The position numbers and the translations under genes are program-made. Of a stretch of DNA of 64,000 bases, positions 33,165-42,617 are shown piece by piece; positions within the stretch are counted from its first letter, which is position 1; every line of letters begins with the position of its first letter. Below the pieces are notes generated by a model, which did no database searches, was not told the origin of the DNA, and was given only the letters and a program-made list of their open reading frames with translations. Source of the DNA: Microbacterium wangchenii (GTDB lineage: Bacteria > Actinomycetota > Actinomycetes > Actinomycetales > Microbacteriaceae); contig NZ_CP038266.1 of assembly GCF_004564355.1 (NCBI RefSeq), forward strand, positions 124,001 to 188,000, read 5' to 3'.

Positions 33165-36100
33165 ATGGGTCGACCCCTGCGTTCGGTCGCTGTCGTGGCG
33201 GTTGCCGCGCTCCTGACCGGCCTGTCCGCCACCGCCAGTTACGGCGCCGTCGCCGCGGGGGAGGTGACCAGCCCCGTTCCCGTGGACGCCCCCAGCGGTC
33301 AGTACATCGTGCTGCTGGATGAGGCGCCGGCCGCGACCTACGACGGCGGCGTGTCCAACCTGCGCTCGACGCAGCCCGACGAGGGCGACAAGCTCGACGC
33401 GAGGGCACCCGAGGTGCAGGAGTACACCCAGTTCCTCGACGACCGCCAGCAGGAGGTCGCGGCAGAGGTGGGGGCCGACCGCGAGTACTCGTACACGCTG
33501 GCGGCCAACGGGTTCAGCGCGCAGCTGAGCGCGCAGCAGGCCGCGAAGCTGGCGGCCACCGAGGGCGTGGCCGCGGTGGTGCCCGACGAGATCCGTCACC
33601 CCGACGCAGTCCCTTCCACGGAGTTCCTCGGGCTCGAGGGCGAGGGCGGCGTGTGGGAAGCGGTCGGCGGACCGGATGCGGCGGGCGCCGGCACGGTCGT
33701 CGGCGTGATCGACACCGGCATCGCACCGGAGCATCCGTCGTTCGCCGGTGAGCCGCTGGGCACCTCGCCCGGCGCGGAGCCGTACCTCGACGGCAACGAG
33801 GTCGTCTTCGCCAAGAGCGACGGCACGACGTTCCGCAGCGAGCGCGTGACCGGAGAGGAGTGGGACGTCGACGACTACTCCACGAAGCTCATCGGCGCGA
33901 AGTACTTCAGCTCGGGTGCTGCCGCCGCGGGCTACGACTTCTCCGCCGACGTGCTGTCTCCGCGTGACGGGGACGGGCACGGATCGCACACCGCCGGCAC
34001 CGCCGCCGGCAATCACGCCGTCGCCGCGAGCGTGGAGGGCATCGACTTCGAAGAGATCTCCGGCGTGGCGCCGGGGGCCAAGGTCGCCGCCTACAAGGCG
34101 TGCTACTCCGGTCCCGACCCGCTGGTCAACACCGACGACATCTGCGCCCTGAGCGACCTGCTCGCCGCCATCAACGCCGCCGTGGCGGACGGCGTCGACG
34201 TCATCAACTACTCCATCGGCGGTGGAGCGGCCACCACGACCTTCTCCACCGAGGACCGCGCGTTCTTCAACGCCGCCGCCGCCGGGATCTTCGTGTCCGT
34301 CAGCGCCGGCAACGCCGGGCCGGGAGCAGCGACCGCCGACCACGCGTCGCCGTGGTACACCACGGTCGCCGCATCCACCGTCCCCACCTACGAGGGCACG
34401 GTGCAGCTGCCCAACGGCTTCGAGGCCGCGGGCGCATCGGTGTCGGTGCCGTCCGGCGAGGAGGTCACCGGTCCGGTCGTGTACGGCGGCGACATCGTCG
34501 CGGACGGCGCCGATCCCGCGCAGGCGGCGCTGTGCTACATCGGGGCGCTCGATCCGGCCGAGGCGGAGGGCAGGATCGTCGTGTGCGACCGGGGCGAGAA
34601 CGCCCGCATCGAGAAGTCGCAGGCCGTCGAGGAGGCGGGCGGGATCGGCATGATCCTCGTCAACGTCACGCCGTCTTCGCTGGACAACGACTTCCACTCG
34701 GTGCCGACCGTGCACATCGCCGACACCTTCCGTGCCGCGCTGCTCGAGTACGTGCGGAACACTCCGGATGCCACGGCCACCCTGATCGGTGAGAACGTCA
34801 CGGGGGTGGAGACCCCGACCCCCGTGATCGCGGGCTTCTCCAGCCGCGGGCCGATGCTCGCCGACGGCAGCGACATCCTCAAGCCCGACCTCACCGCCCC
34901 CGGCGTGGCGATCCTCGCCGCGACGCAGAACCGCGCGGGCGAAGACCCCACGTTCGGCTTCAAGTCGGGCACGTCCATGTCGGCCCCGCACATCGCCGGG
35001 CTCGCCGCGCTGTACCTCGGGGAGCGTCCGAACGCGACGCCCGCCGAGATCAAGTCGGCGATGATGACCACCGCGTACGACACCGTGAACGACGACGGCT
35101 CCACGGCCACCGACCCGTTCGCGCAGGGCGCCGGTCACGTCGACCCGACCCGGTTCTTCGAGCCGGGGCTGCTCTACCTGAACGGTCCCGACGACTGGGC
35201 GGCGTACCTGCAGGGCAAGGGCCTGTACGACTTCGGCGTGGAGCCCATCGACGGCAGCGACCTCAACCTCGCCTCCATCGCGATCGGATCGCTCTCCACG
35301 CCGCAGACGGTGACGCGCACGGTGACCGCGACGCAGGCGGGCACCTTCACCGCATCCATCGACGTACCGGGCATCGACGCGGTCGTCGAGCCGGCCTCGC
35401 TGACCTTCGGTGCGGCCGGGGAGACCCAGTCGTACACGGTGACGTTCACGCGCAACGGCGCTCCCGCGGAGGAGTGGACGAGCGGACGGCTGACCTGGAC
35501 GAGCGGCGACACCACGGTGCGCTCGCCCATCGTCATCCAGCCGGTGACGGCGGATGCTCCGGCCGAGGTGTCGGGCACCGGGATCGACGGCAGCACCGAC
35601 GTGACCATCACGCCGGGGATCACGGGCGATCTGCCGGTGAACCTCAGCGGCCTGGCGCCGATGGAGCTCTTGGCCGATCCGGACAACCCCGTGGACGGCC
35701 ACACCGGCGATGAGAATTCCGGTGCCGACAGCGAAGGGTATGTGAGCTGGATCGTGGAGGTGCCCGAGGGCACCGCCCTGTCGCGGTTCACGCTGGACTC
35801 CTCCGACGACGAGACCAGCGACCTCGACCTGGCGGTGTACCGCGTCGTCAGCCCCGACGATCTGCGCTACTACGAGGTGTGGCAGTCGGCGACGGGCGCG
35901 GCGGACGAGCAGGTGACGCTGCAGGAGCCGACGGCGGGCACGTACCTCATCGAGGCGAACGTGTTCTCCTTCACCGACCCCTTCACGTGGGACCTGTGGT
36001 TCGGCAACGTGCCGGCCGAAGTCGGCGAGGGGGCGCTGACGGCGACTCCCAACCCGATCCCCGTGGAACAGGGGGTCGAGACCACCTACGCACTGTCGTG

Positions 36101-36743
36101 GTCGGGCCTGCAGCCGCAGACGCGGTACCTCGGCGTCGCGCAGTACGCCGACTCGGCGGTGCGCACGGTGCTGACGGTCGACTCGGGTCAGGCGGCGCCG
36201 GCGGCCACGGAGGCGCCGACGATCTCGGGCGACCCGCGCGTGGGCAAGACGCTCACCGCGACGCCGGGAACGTGGGAGCCGGCGGAGGTCGAGGTCGCCT
36301 ACCAGTGGCTGCGCGACGGTCAGCCCATCGATGGCGCCACCGCGCAGACGTACAAGGTGACCAGGGCCGACGTGGGCACGACCCTCTCGGTGCGGGTCAC
36401 GGCCACCGCCGCCGGCAACCCCACCCCCGGGGTAGCCGACAGCGCCGGGGTCTTCGTGAAGTTCACGTCGCAGACCAAGGTCACGCTCAACCGCTACGTG
36501 GGCACGTCGTCCCAGGACTACGCGGTCACCGTCGCCGTCACCCCCTCCGGCGGCGAGGCGGCCACCGGTGAGGTCGAGGTGTGGGTGAACGGCCGGTCCT
36601 ACACCGGTGCGCTCGCCGAGGGCACCGTGACGATCCCGCTGCCCGCGCAGTCCCGCGGGGTCAAGGTCGTGATCGCGCAGTACGACGGCAGCGACACCGT
36701 CGCGTCGTCCACGGGGGTGAGCGGATTCCTCGTGTTCCGCTGA
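33165..36743 (+). CDS. Secreted subtilisin-like serine protease, S8 family, multidomain
   Basis: This 1,192-residue exported protease has a signal peptide (residues 1-27), an inhibitor I9-like propeptide (about 42-138), and the catalytic triad D183 (VIDTGIAPEH), H272 (DGHGSHTAGT) and S604 (SGTSMSAPHIAG). A protease-associated insert (VTGPVVYGG... RIVVCDRGENARIEKSQ) lies between H and S. C-terminal beta domains follow, including one like an Ig repeat (QWLRDGQPIDGATAQTYKV). ATG 33165 has GGAG six bases upstream. The first helix and lack of a sorting motif suggest secretion. Substrate unknown. Confidence 0.94.
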   Translation: MGRPLRSVAVVAVAALLTGLSATASYGAVAAGEVTSPVPVDAPSGQYIVLLDEAPAATYDGGVSNLRSTQPDEGDKLDARAPEVQEYTQFLDDRQQEVAAEVGADREYSYTLAANGFSAQLSAQQAAKLAATEGVAAVVPDEIRHPDAVPSTEFLGLEGEGGVWEAVGGPDAAGAGTVVGVIDTGIAPEHPSFAGEPLGTSPGAEPYLDGNEVVFAKSDGTTFRSERVTGEEWDVDDYSTKLIGAKYFSSGAAAAGYDFSADVLSPRDGDGHGSHTAGTAAGNHAVAASVEGIDFEEISGVAPGAKVAAYKACYSGPDPLVNTDDICALSDLLAAINAAVADGVDVINYSIGGGAATTTFSTEDRAFFNAAAAGIFVSVSAGNAGPGAATADHASPWYTTVAASTVPTYEGTVQLPNGFEAAGASVSVPSGEEVTGPVVYGGDIVADGADPAQAALCYIGALDPAEAEGRIVVCDRGENARIEKSQAVEEAGGIGMILVNVTPSSLDNDFHSVPTVHIADTFRAALLEYVRNTPDATATLIGENVTGVETPTPVIAGFSSRGPMLADGSDILKPDLTAPGVAILAATQNRAGEDPTFGFKSGTSMSAPHIAGLAALYLGERPNATPAEIKSAMMTTAYDTVNDDGSTATDPFAQGAGHVDPTRFFEPGLLYLNGPDDWAAYLQGKGLYDFGVEPIDGSDLNLASIAIGSLSTPQTVTRTVTATQAGTFTASIDVPGIDAVVEPASLTFGAAGETQSYTVTFTRNGAPAEEWTSGRLTWTSGDTTVRSPIVIQPVTADAPAEVSGTGIDGSTDVTITPGITGDLPVNLSGLAPMELLADPDNPVDGHTGDENSGADSEGYVSWIVEVPEGTALSRFTLDSSDDETSDLDLAVYRVVSPDDLRYYEVWQSATGAADEQVTLQEPTAGTYLIEANVFSFTDPFTWDLWFGNVPAEVGEGALTATPNPIPVEQGVETTYALSWSGLQPQTRYLGVAQYADSAVRTVLTVDSGQAAPAATEAPTISGDPRVGKTLTATPGTWEPAEVEVAYQWLRDGQPIDGATAQTYKVTRADVGTTLSVRVTATAAGNPTPGVADSAGVFVKFTSQTKVTLNRYVGTSSQDYAVTVAVTPSGGEAATGEVEVWVNGRSYTGALAEGTVTIPLPAQSRGVKVVIAQYDGSDTVASSTGVSGFLVFR

Positions 36744-36755
36744 TCCGTCGCATCT

Positions 36756-36787
36756 GAGGGCGTCCGGGCTCCGGCTCGGGCGCCCTC
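36756..36787 (+). terminator. Terminator hairpin after the subtilase gene
   Basis: gagggcgtccg pairs with cgggcgccctc (one G-T-type mismatch) around a ten-base loop, 13 bases after the stop. No T tract. Confidence 0.65.
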
Positions 36788-36875
36788 GCGCGCTCCCCGC
36801 TGACCGGGGCTCCCGCTCCATCCCGGGTTCATCAGTCCCTGGTTCCGCAGACGCGGCGGGCCCTAAGAACGGGAT

Positions 36876-37209
36876 ATGGACACGGGAACAGGCGACACCG
36901 AGCACCGATCGGCAGCGGAGGTCGCAGCCCTGCAGCGCGAGTGGATCTTCGGCTGGGACCGCGTCGAGGGTGACCCCCTGCGCGCCTTCGCCGATGTGTT
37001 CGGGCGCTACTACGACTTCGACGCGGACGTCCTCCTCTTCGACGACGCCGATCCCGAGCGTCGGACGCACCGGCGGGTGGCCGACTACGCCGACGCGTTC
37101 TGGCCGACCTTCTCGGGGCCGGACGGATGCGTCGGGGTGGCACATCCTCCGCGACCAGACGGCCATCTACCCGATCTCCCAGGCGGAGGCCGACTCCTCC
37201 TTCGGGTAG
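36876..37209 (+). pseudogene. NTF2/SnoaL-like domain gene, internally deleted and frameshifted
   Basis: The first frame (from ATG 36876) gives MDTGTGDTEHRSAAEVAALQ... RVADYADAFWPTFSG, the start of an NTF2-like protein. Near 37125 the match moves to another frame, which reads GWHILRDQTAIYPISQAEADSSFG and ends at 37209, matching the usual C-terminal GWRIVRDQTA end. The middle of the fold, about 45 residues, is missing. So both a deletion and a frame change have occurred. The product would be non-functional. Confidence 0.75.
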
Positions 37210-37324
37210 GGCTCAGGGGTGTTGGGGGTTCTTCCGCTTCCATCGATGTCGGTCGACCGAGACGCCGGCTCTGTCTGGTTGACTGAGGGCGACCTGGTGC
37301 CACGGCAAGCGGGGAGATGTCGGG

Positions 37325-38140
37325 ATGTCGTTCTGGATCTGCGCCACCTGTGCGGTGGAGCATGCCGCGCGTCCCGAGGTGTGCGCGATCTGCGCCGATG
37401 AGCGTCAATGGGTGCCGGCGAGCGGTCAGCGCTGGCTGACGCTGGAGGAGATGACGGAAGCCGGCTACCAGACCGCGATCGCCGAGCTCGAGCCCGATCT
37501 GTGGGGCATCCGCAGCTCTCCGGAAGCCGGCATCGGCCAGCTCTCCAAACTCGTTCGAACCGAAGAGGGATGTCTGCTGTTCGACCCTCTCGGGTTCATC
37601 GACGAGGCGGCGGTGCGCAGCATCCGGGACATCGGCCCGGTCGTGGCGATCGTGGCCAGCCCCCCGCACATGTACGGCGTGCAGCTGGAGTGGAGCCGGA
37701 TGCTGGGAGGCGTGCCGGTGCTCGTGGCGGAGAAGGACCGCTCGTGGCTGGCACGGCCGGGCGAGGCGATCCGGTTCTGGTCCGACGACATCGAGATCCT
37801 GCCCGGGGTGACGCTCACGCAGCCGGGCGGACATTTCCCCGGGAGCGCGGTCGCCCATTGGGTGGCGGGAGCGGAGGGCAGGGGAGTGCTCCTGTCCAGC
37901 GACACCATCTTCGCGAATCCCGACCGGGCCAGCGTGAGCTTCATGCGCAGCTTCCCCAACCGGCTGCCGCTCTCGGGTGCGGTCGTGGACCGCGTCGCGC
38001 GACACGTCGAGCGCTTCGCGTTCGATCGGCTCTACGGGAACTTCGACAACGTCATCCCGGCCGACGCCCGCGAGATCGTCCGCCGGTCAGCGGACCGCCA
38101 CACCGCGTGGGTGCGCGGCGATTTCGATCACCTGACCTGA
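37325..38140 (+). CDS. MBL-fold-like protein with N-terminal zinc-ribbon and degenerate metal site
   Basis: This 271-residue protein has an N-terminal zinc ribbon (CATC...CAIC in the first 25 residues) followed by a region resembling the metallo-beta-lactamase fold (SKLVRTEEGCLLFDPLGF, then IVASPPHMYG, GGHFPGSAVAHWV, and LLSSDTIF). The usual HxHxDH motif is replaced by SPPHMYG, so one or more metal ligands are missing and hydrolase activity is uncertain. ATG 37325 follows GGGGAGATGTCGGG. It is alone on its strand, next to the pseudogene. Confidence 0.8.
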   Translation: MSFWICATCAVEHAARPEVCAICADERQWVPASGQRWLTLEEMTEAGYQTAIAELEPDLWGIRSSPEAGIGQLSKLVRTEEGCLLFDPLGFIDEAAVRSIRDIGPVVAIVASPPHMYGVQLEWSRMLGGVPVLVAEKDRSWLARPGEAIRFWSDDIEILPGVTLTQPGGHFPGSAVAHWVAGAEGRGVLLSSDTIFANPDRASVSFMRSFPNRLPLSGAVVDRVARHVERFAFDRLYGNFDNVIPADAREIVRRSADRHTAWVRGDFDHLT

Positions 38141-38174
38141 GGCGTGCCGACCGTCAGGCGGCGACTCCGTCGGC

Positions 38175-39428
38175 TCACGTCAACGCATCCAGCCTACGCT
38201 GCAGCCCCGCCCGTTCCGCCGCGCTCTCGGTGAGATCGATGGCCGTGCGGTAGGCCTGCCGGGCCTCCTCGGCGCGGCCCGCCCGCCGGAGAAGATCGGC
38301 GTGCGCGGCGGCGACATACGGGTAGACCTGCGCGATCGGATCGGCGATCAGCGGGGCGAGTGCCTGCAGTCCCGCCTCGGGTCCGTCGCGAAACCCGACC
38401 GCGACCGCGCGGTTCAGGCCGACCACGGGCGAGGGCCATTGCTGAGCCAGGAGATCGTAGAGGTCGACGATCTCCGCCCAGTCGGTGCTCTCCCACTCTC
38501 CGGCCTGTGCATGCACCGCCGCGATCGCCGCCTCCAGTCCGTATCGCGTGGGGCGGCTCCGCAGGCTCCGGCGCACGAGCGTCGCGCCCTCCGCGATCAT
38601 GGCGCGGTCCCAGCGAGACCGGTCCTGTTCGGGCAGGGCGACCGGCTCGCCCGTGGCCGCGACGCGCGTGCCCCGCCTCGCCGACGTGAGCAGCATGAGG
38701 GCGAGCATCGCCGCCACCCGGGCGTCGTGCGGCATCAGGTCGTGCAGGAGCCGGGCCAGGCGGAGCGCAGTGTCGGCGAGATCGTCGCGTACCGCGGATG
38801 CTCCGGATGGTGCCGCGTGCCCCGTCGTGAACACGAGGTAGACGACCTGGAGGACGGCGTCCAGCCGCTCCGGGAGCCGGTCGTCGTCGGGGATGCGGAA
38901 CGGGATACGCGCGACGGCGATCTTCTTCTTCGCCCTCGTGATGCGCGCCGCCATCGTCGGCTGCGGTACGAGGAAGGCGCGGGCCACCTCCGACGTGGAC
39001 AGGCCGCAGACCAGCCGGAGCGTCAGCGCGACCTGCGCAGGGCGATCCAGTGCCGGGTGGCAGCAGGTCAGGATCAGCCGCAGCCGGTCGTCGTCCACGC
39101 CCGTCCCCGCCCGGTCGCCCGGGTCTCCGTGGGCTGTGCTCTGGTCCATCACCAGCAGCGGCAGGAGGCGGGCCGCGCGTCCCTTGCGGCGGAGCACGTC
39201 GAGCGCGTGGTTGCGCGCGACGGTCGTGAGCCATGCCCCCGGCCGGTCGGGGACGCCGGTCGCCGACCAGCGGGTCAGCGCCGACGCGAACGCCTCCTGC
39301 GCGCAGTCCTCCGCCAGATCGAGGTCGCGCGTGACACGCGCGACGCTCGCAACCACGGTGGGCCACTCCTGCCGGTACGCCGCCGTCACCGCATCGGCGA
39401 CGGCGGCGGACCCCGACTCAGGGGGCAT
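38175..39428 (-). CDS. ECF42 group RNA polymerase sigma factor
   Basis: A 417-residue sigma factor of the ECF42 type. It has region 2 (VARVTRDLDLAEDCAQEAFASALTRW), region 4 (VCGLSTSEVARAFLVPQPTMAARITRAKKKI) and a C-terminal extension of about 220 residues rich in tetratricopeptide-like helices (WPSPVVGLNRAVAVGFRDGPEAGLQAL). These extensions modulate activity in place of an anti-sigma factor. The gene overlaps the 3' end of the DGPF gene by 11 bases and is probably translated from that mRNA. The DGPF gene and the MFS gene carry matching promoters. Confidence 0.93.
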   Translation of the reverse strand: MPPESGSAAVADAVTAAYRQEWPTVVASVARVTRDLDLAEDCAQEAFASALTRWSATGVPDRPGAWLTTVARNHALDVLRRKGRAARLLPLLVMDQSTAHGDPGDRAGTGVDDDRLRLILTCCHPALDRPAQVALTLRLVCGLSTSEVARAFLVPQPTMAARITRAKKKIAVARIPFRIPDDDRLPERLDAVLQVVYLVFTTGHAAPSGASAVRDDLADTALRLARLLHDLMPHDARVAAMLALMLLTSARRGTRVAATGEPVALPEQDRSRWDRAMIAEGATLVRRSLRSRPTRYGLEAAIAAVHAQAGEWESTDWAEIVDLYDLLAQQWPSPVVGLNRAVAVGFRDGPEAGLQALAPLIADPIAQVYPYVAAAHADLLRRAGRAEEARQAYRTAIDLTESAAERAGLQRRLDALT

Positions 39429-39777
39429 CGACGACGGGCCGGATCTCCACGCCCGCGGAATAGGGCGCCGCCGTCTCCGGGAGCAGCGCGGCCAGCTCGA
39501 TCGCGGCGTCCAGGTCGGGCGCGTCGACCAGGTAGTAGCCGCCGACCACCTCCTTCGTCTCCAAGAACGGTCCGTCGGTGACCTCCGGCTGACCGCCCCC
39601 GCGCGAGCGCACCGCGGTCGCCGTGCTGGCCGGAGCCAGCTCGTGGCCCGCGAGAATCGCTCCGGCCGCCGTCTGCGCGAACCGGCGGTGACCGTCGTCG
39701 ATGCGACGGCGCTCGGCGGGCGGGATGTCCTCCCAACTCTCCCGGTCGCCCGTGATCAGCAGCATGTACGTCGCCAT
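39418..39777 (-). CDS. YCII/DGPF domain protein, partner of ECF42
   Basis: This 119-residue protein has a YCII-related ferredoxin-like fold with the DGPF motif in EVTDGPFLETKEVVGGYYLVDAPD. The family is almost always encoded beside ECF42 sigma factors and may sense or bind a small molecule; the role is unproven. ATG 39777 has AAGGAGGAGG upstream. A TGTCGA-N18-CGTC promoter lies 52 bases before it. The sigma gene follows with overlap. It has no membrane segment. Confidence 0.93.
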   Translation of the reverse strand: MATYMLLITGDRESWEDIPPAERRRIDDGHRRFAQTAAGAILAGHELAPASTATAVRSRGGGQPEVTDGPFLETKEVVGGYYLVDAPDLDAAIELAALLPETAAPYSAGVEIRPVVDAP

Positions 39778-39828
39778 GTCCTCCTCCTTCGCGTCGTGCG
39801 GACGGGAAAGGAGTCCGCTCACTTCACC

Positions 39829-39856
39829 GACGAACCGCGATCCGCCCGAATCGACA
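39829..39856 (-). promoter_or_regulatory. ECF42-type promoter of the DGPF-sigma operon
   Basis: On the minus strand TGTCGA (39856-39851), 18 bases, then CGTC (39832-39829). The -35 TGTCGA and -10 CG(A/T)C match the motif described for ECF42 sigma factors. It lies 51 bases before the DGPF start. Confidence 0.7.
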
Positions 39857-39898
39857 GGATCACCGTCTCTTCCGAGTGTGTGCGCGATACCGGGCGGC

Positions 39899-39926
39899 TG
39901 TCGATCCCCGGTGGCCGGCGAACGTC
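39899..39926 (+). promoter_or_regulatory. ECF42-type promoter of the MFS gene
   Basis: TGTCGA (39899-39904), 18 bases, then CGTC (39923-39926), the same geometry as the divergent promoter 43 bases away. It lies 35 bases before the MFS start. Confidence 0.7.
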
Positions 39927-39961
39927 GGCCTTGCAGGGCAGGAGACAGGAAGGACTGCACG

Positions 39962-41152
39962 ATGATGCATCGCGAACGGCCGGGAGGAATCGGGGTCGGG
40001 ACGTCGAGAGCGGCGTGGCAGGCACGCGCGGTCTTCTTCCTGAACGGCCTCGTGTGCGCCAGTTACATCGCCTCGCTTCCGGCGCTGAAGGGGGTGTTCC
40101 GGCTGGATGACGGTGCATTGGGCGGGGTCGGCTTCGCCTTCGCCTTCGCCGCGCTCGTGGGGATGCAGGCGATGGGTCCCCTGACCGCGGCCGTGGGCGC
40201 CGGAACCGTCCTGCGAGTCTCGCTCGCCGCCCTGCCGCTGCTGCTGATCGCCCTCCCGTCGGCTCGCGGGCTCGGGGGCCTGCTCGTGGCCGTCGGCGCT
40301 TTCGGGGCCGTGCACGGCGCGACGGATGCGGCGATGAACGTCTACGCGGTCGGCATCGAACGCGCGCACGGTCGACGCCTGGTGAACTCGTGCCACGCCG
40401 CGTGGAGCGCGAGCGCGGTGGTGGCGTCGCTCGCGATGGGGGTGACCACCGCGGCCGGGCTGGACCTTCGCGTCCGCACGACTGTGGTGGCGGCGATCGC
40501 CCTCGCCGGCGGGATGGTCGTGGCGTCCACTCTCACGGCGGGTGATCCCGTCCGCCCCCGCCGCCGGGGCGTCCGGACACGGCGGGGGCGGTGGCCGCGC
40601 TCCCTGATCGTGTGGGGTCTTGCCGGGACGGCGCTCATGGTGTGCGATGGGGGTGTGCTGGGGTGGGGTGCGGTCATGCTCCACGACGGGCGCGGCGCCT
40701 CGCTCGCCCTGAGCGCGGGGGCGGTCACGGGCTTTGCGGTCGGCCAGACCGCGGGGCGGTTGGTGGGGGACCGTCTCGCCCACCGGTACGGCGCCCCAGC
40801 CCTCTTCCTCGTGGCGGGGGGTCTCGGGGTCTGCGGGCTCATGGTCGCGGTGCTGATGCCGGAACCCGCTGTCGCCGTGGCGGGCTTCGCCGTGGCCGGG
40901 CTGGGCATGTCGGTTCTGCTGCCGTTGCTCTTCAGCGCGGTCGGGCGCGCCGCATCCGATGACGCGGACTCGGGCCTGCTCGTCACCCGCTTCACCGGCT
41001 TCGTCTATACCGGGATCCTTCTCGGGCCCGCCGTGCTCGGGGTCGCCGCGGGCCGCGTCGGGATCGCCGTCGCGATGGGGATGCTCGTTCCGGTGCTGGC
41101 CGCGGTGACCATCGTGGCGGGGCGGGCGATGAGCAGCGTCCCGCACACGTGA
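39962..41152 (+). CDS. MFS transporter, YbjJ-like
   Basis: This 396-residue membrane protein has about twelve transmembrane helices and resembles the YbjJ group of the major facilitator superfamily. The TALMVCDGGVLGWGAVMLHD segment and the GFAVGQTAGRLVGDRLAHRYG motif A-like loop are visible. ATG 39962 has AGGAAGG about nine bases upstream. A promoter with the same TGTCGA-N18-CGTC elements as the DGPF gene lies before it, so it is probably a member of the ECF42 regulon. The substrate is unknown. Confidence 0.92.
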   Translation: MMHRERPGGIGVGTSRAAWQARAVFFLNGLVCASYIASLPALKGVFRLDDGALGGVGFAFAFAALVGMQAMGPLTAAVGAGTVLRVSLAALPLLLIALPSARGLGGLLVAVGAFGAVHGATDAAMNVYAVGIERAHGRRLVNSCHAAWSASAVVASLAMGVTTAAGLDLRVRTTVVAAIALAGGMVVASTLTAGDPVRPRRRGVRTRRGRWPRSLIVWGLAGTALMVCDGGVLGWGAVMLHDGRGASLALSAGAVTGFAVGQTAGRLVGDRLAHRYGAPALFLVAGGLGVCGLMVAVLMPEPAVAVAGFAVAGLGMSVLLPLLFSAVGRAASDDADSGLLVTRFTGFVYTGILLGPAVLGVAAGRVGIAVAMGMLVPVLAAVTIVAGRAMSSVPHT

Positions 41153-41233
41153 CCCGCTGCGCCCGCGATAGGGTGGAGGTGGCGCGTCGGGAAGTCTGGT
41201 CGACACCTCTTTCGTCGACTCTCAGGGATCCTC

Positions 41234-42601
41234 GTGACTCGTACCCCGCCCGTTCGCACCCCCGCCTGGCCCGGCTACGCCGAGGTCACCCGCGTGACCG
41301 CGCTCCTGCGCACCGAGGCCGTCGGCGGTGGCCTACTGGTGCTCGCCGCCGTGATCGCCATCGTGTGGGCCAACTCCCCCGTCGCCGACGGGTACTTCGC
41401 GCTGCGCGATCTGCGCATCGGATACGAGCCATGGCATCTGGAACTGAGCCTGGGGGCGTGGGCGGCCGATGGGCTGCTCGCCGTGTTCTTCTTCCTCGTG
41501 GGGCTCGAGCTCAAACGCGAAGTGGTGGTCGGAGACCTGCGCCGGTTCAGTACCGCGATCGTCCCCGTGACCGCCGCGGCGGGCGGCGTGATCGTGCCGG
41601 CGCTCATCTACCTCGCCATCGTCGGACCGCAGTCCTCGCTCGCGCAGGGGTGGGCGATCCCCACCGCCACCGACATCGCCTTCGCGGTGGCCGTGCTGGC
41701 GCTCGTGGGCTCGCACCTGCCGAGCCCGCTGCGGATCTTCCTGCTGACCCTGGCCGTCGTGGACGACCTCATCGCCATCGCGATCATCGCGATCTTCTAC
41801 ACCAGCGAGATCGAGGTCCTTCCCCTCGTGATCGCGGTGGCGGTCATCGCCGTCTACGGCGTCATCGCCCAGCGCTACCGCGCACTGTTCGCCGGGCGGC
41901 CCCTGGCGGCGTGGCTCGTGCTGCTGCCGATCGGGTTCGTCGCGTGGGCGTTCCTGCACGCCTCCGGGGTGCACGCGACCATCGCCGGGGTGGCGCTGGC
42001 CTTCACGATCCCGGTGCGCGCCTCCCGGCGCGACCGCGGCGAGGGCTCGCGACGCGACCTCGCCCAGGAGTTCGAGCACCGCTTCCGCCCGCTGTCCTCC
42101 GGGTTCGCGGTGCCGGTGTTCGCGTTCTTCGCCGCCGGGGTGGCCATCGGCGGCACCGACGGGATTGCGCGCGCGGTCACCGACCCCGTCACGATCGGCA
42201 TCGTCGCGGCCCTCGTGCTGGGAAAGCCCATCGGCATCCTGCTGTCTGTGCGCCTGCTCACCCTCGTCGGCCGCGTCCGCCTGGACCCGGCGCTCCGGTG
42301 GGTGGATCTGCTCGGCGTGGGCCTGCTGGCTGGGATCGGCTTCACCGTCTCGCTCCTGATCGCAGAGCTGAGCTTCGGCGAAGGGTCGCTCCACAACGAC
42401 GACGCCAAGATCGCGATCATGCTCGCGTCGGTGCTCGCGTCGCTGCTGGCCTCGAGCATCCTGCTCGTGCGCAACCGCCGCTACCGCCGCATCCACGAGG
42501 CCGAGCGCATCGACGACGACGGCGACGGCGTGCCCGACGTCTACCAGGCGCCGCTGCCGGAGAAGAAGCCGCGTCCGTCCCGCCGGGACCGGAGCGAGTG
42601 A
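41234..42601 (+). CDS. nhaA: Na+/H+ antiporter NhaA
   Basis: This 455-residue protein exchanges sodium for protons. The key Asp pair is D177/D178 in [35 protein letters not shown] is the assembly helix. A C-terminal extension of about 40 residues contains [10 protein letters not shown], a calcium-binding loop type of sequence, and many Arg/Lys at the end. GTG 41234 has AGGGA upstream. A TAGGGT hexamer about 60 bases before it is a candidate -10. The extension may regulate the antiporter, which is speculation. Confidence 0.94.
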   Translation: MTRTPPVRTPAWPGYAEVTRVTALLRTEAVGGGLLVLAAVIAIVWANSPVADGYFALRDLRIGYEPWHLELSLGAWAADGLLAVFFFLVGLELKREVVVGDLRRFSTAIVPVTAAAGGVIVPALIYLAIVGPQSSLAQGWAIPTATDIAFAVAVLALVGSHLPSPLRIFLLTLAVVDDLIAIAIIAIFYTSEIEVLPLVIAVAVIAVYGVIAQRYRALFAGRPLAAWLVLLPIGFVAWAFLHASGVHATIAGVALAFTIPVRASRRDRGEGSRRDLAQEFEHRFRPLSSGFAVPVFAFFAAGVAIGGTDGIARAVTDPVTIGIVAALVLGKPIGILLSVRLLTLVGRVRLDPALRWVDLLGVGLLAGIGFTVSLLIAELSFGEGSLHNDDAKIAIMLASVLASLLASSILLVRNRRYRRIHEAERIDDDGDGVPDVYQAPLPEKKPRPSRRDRSE

Positions 42602-42617
42602 GCGGGCGCCGCCCGGA

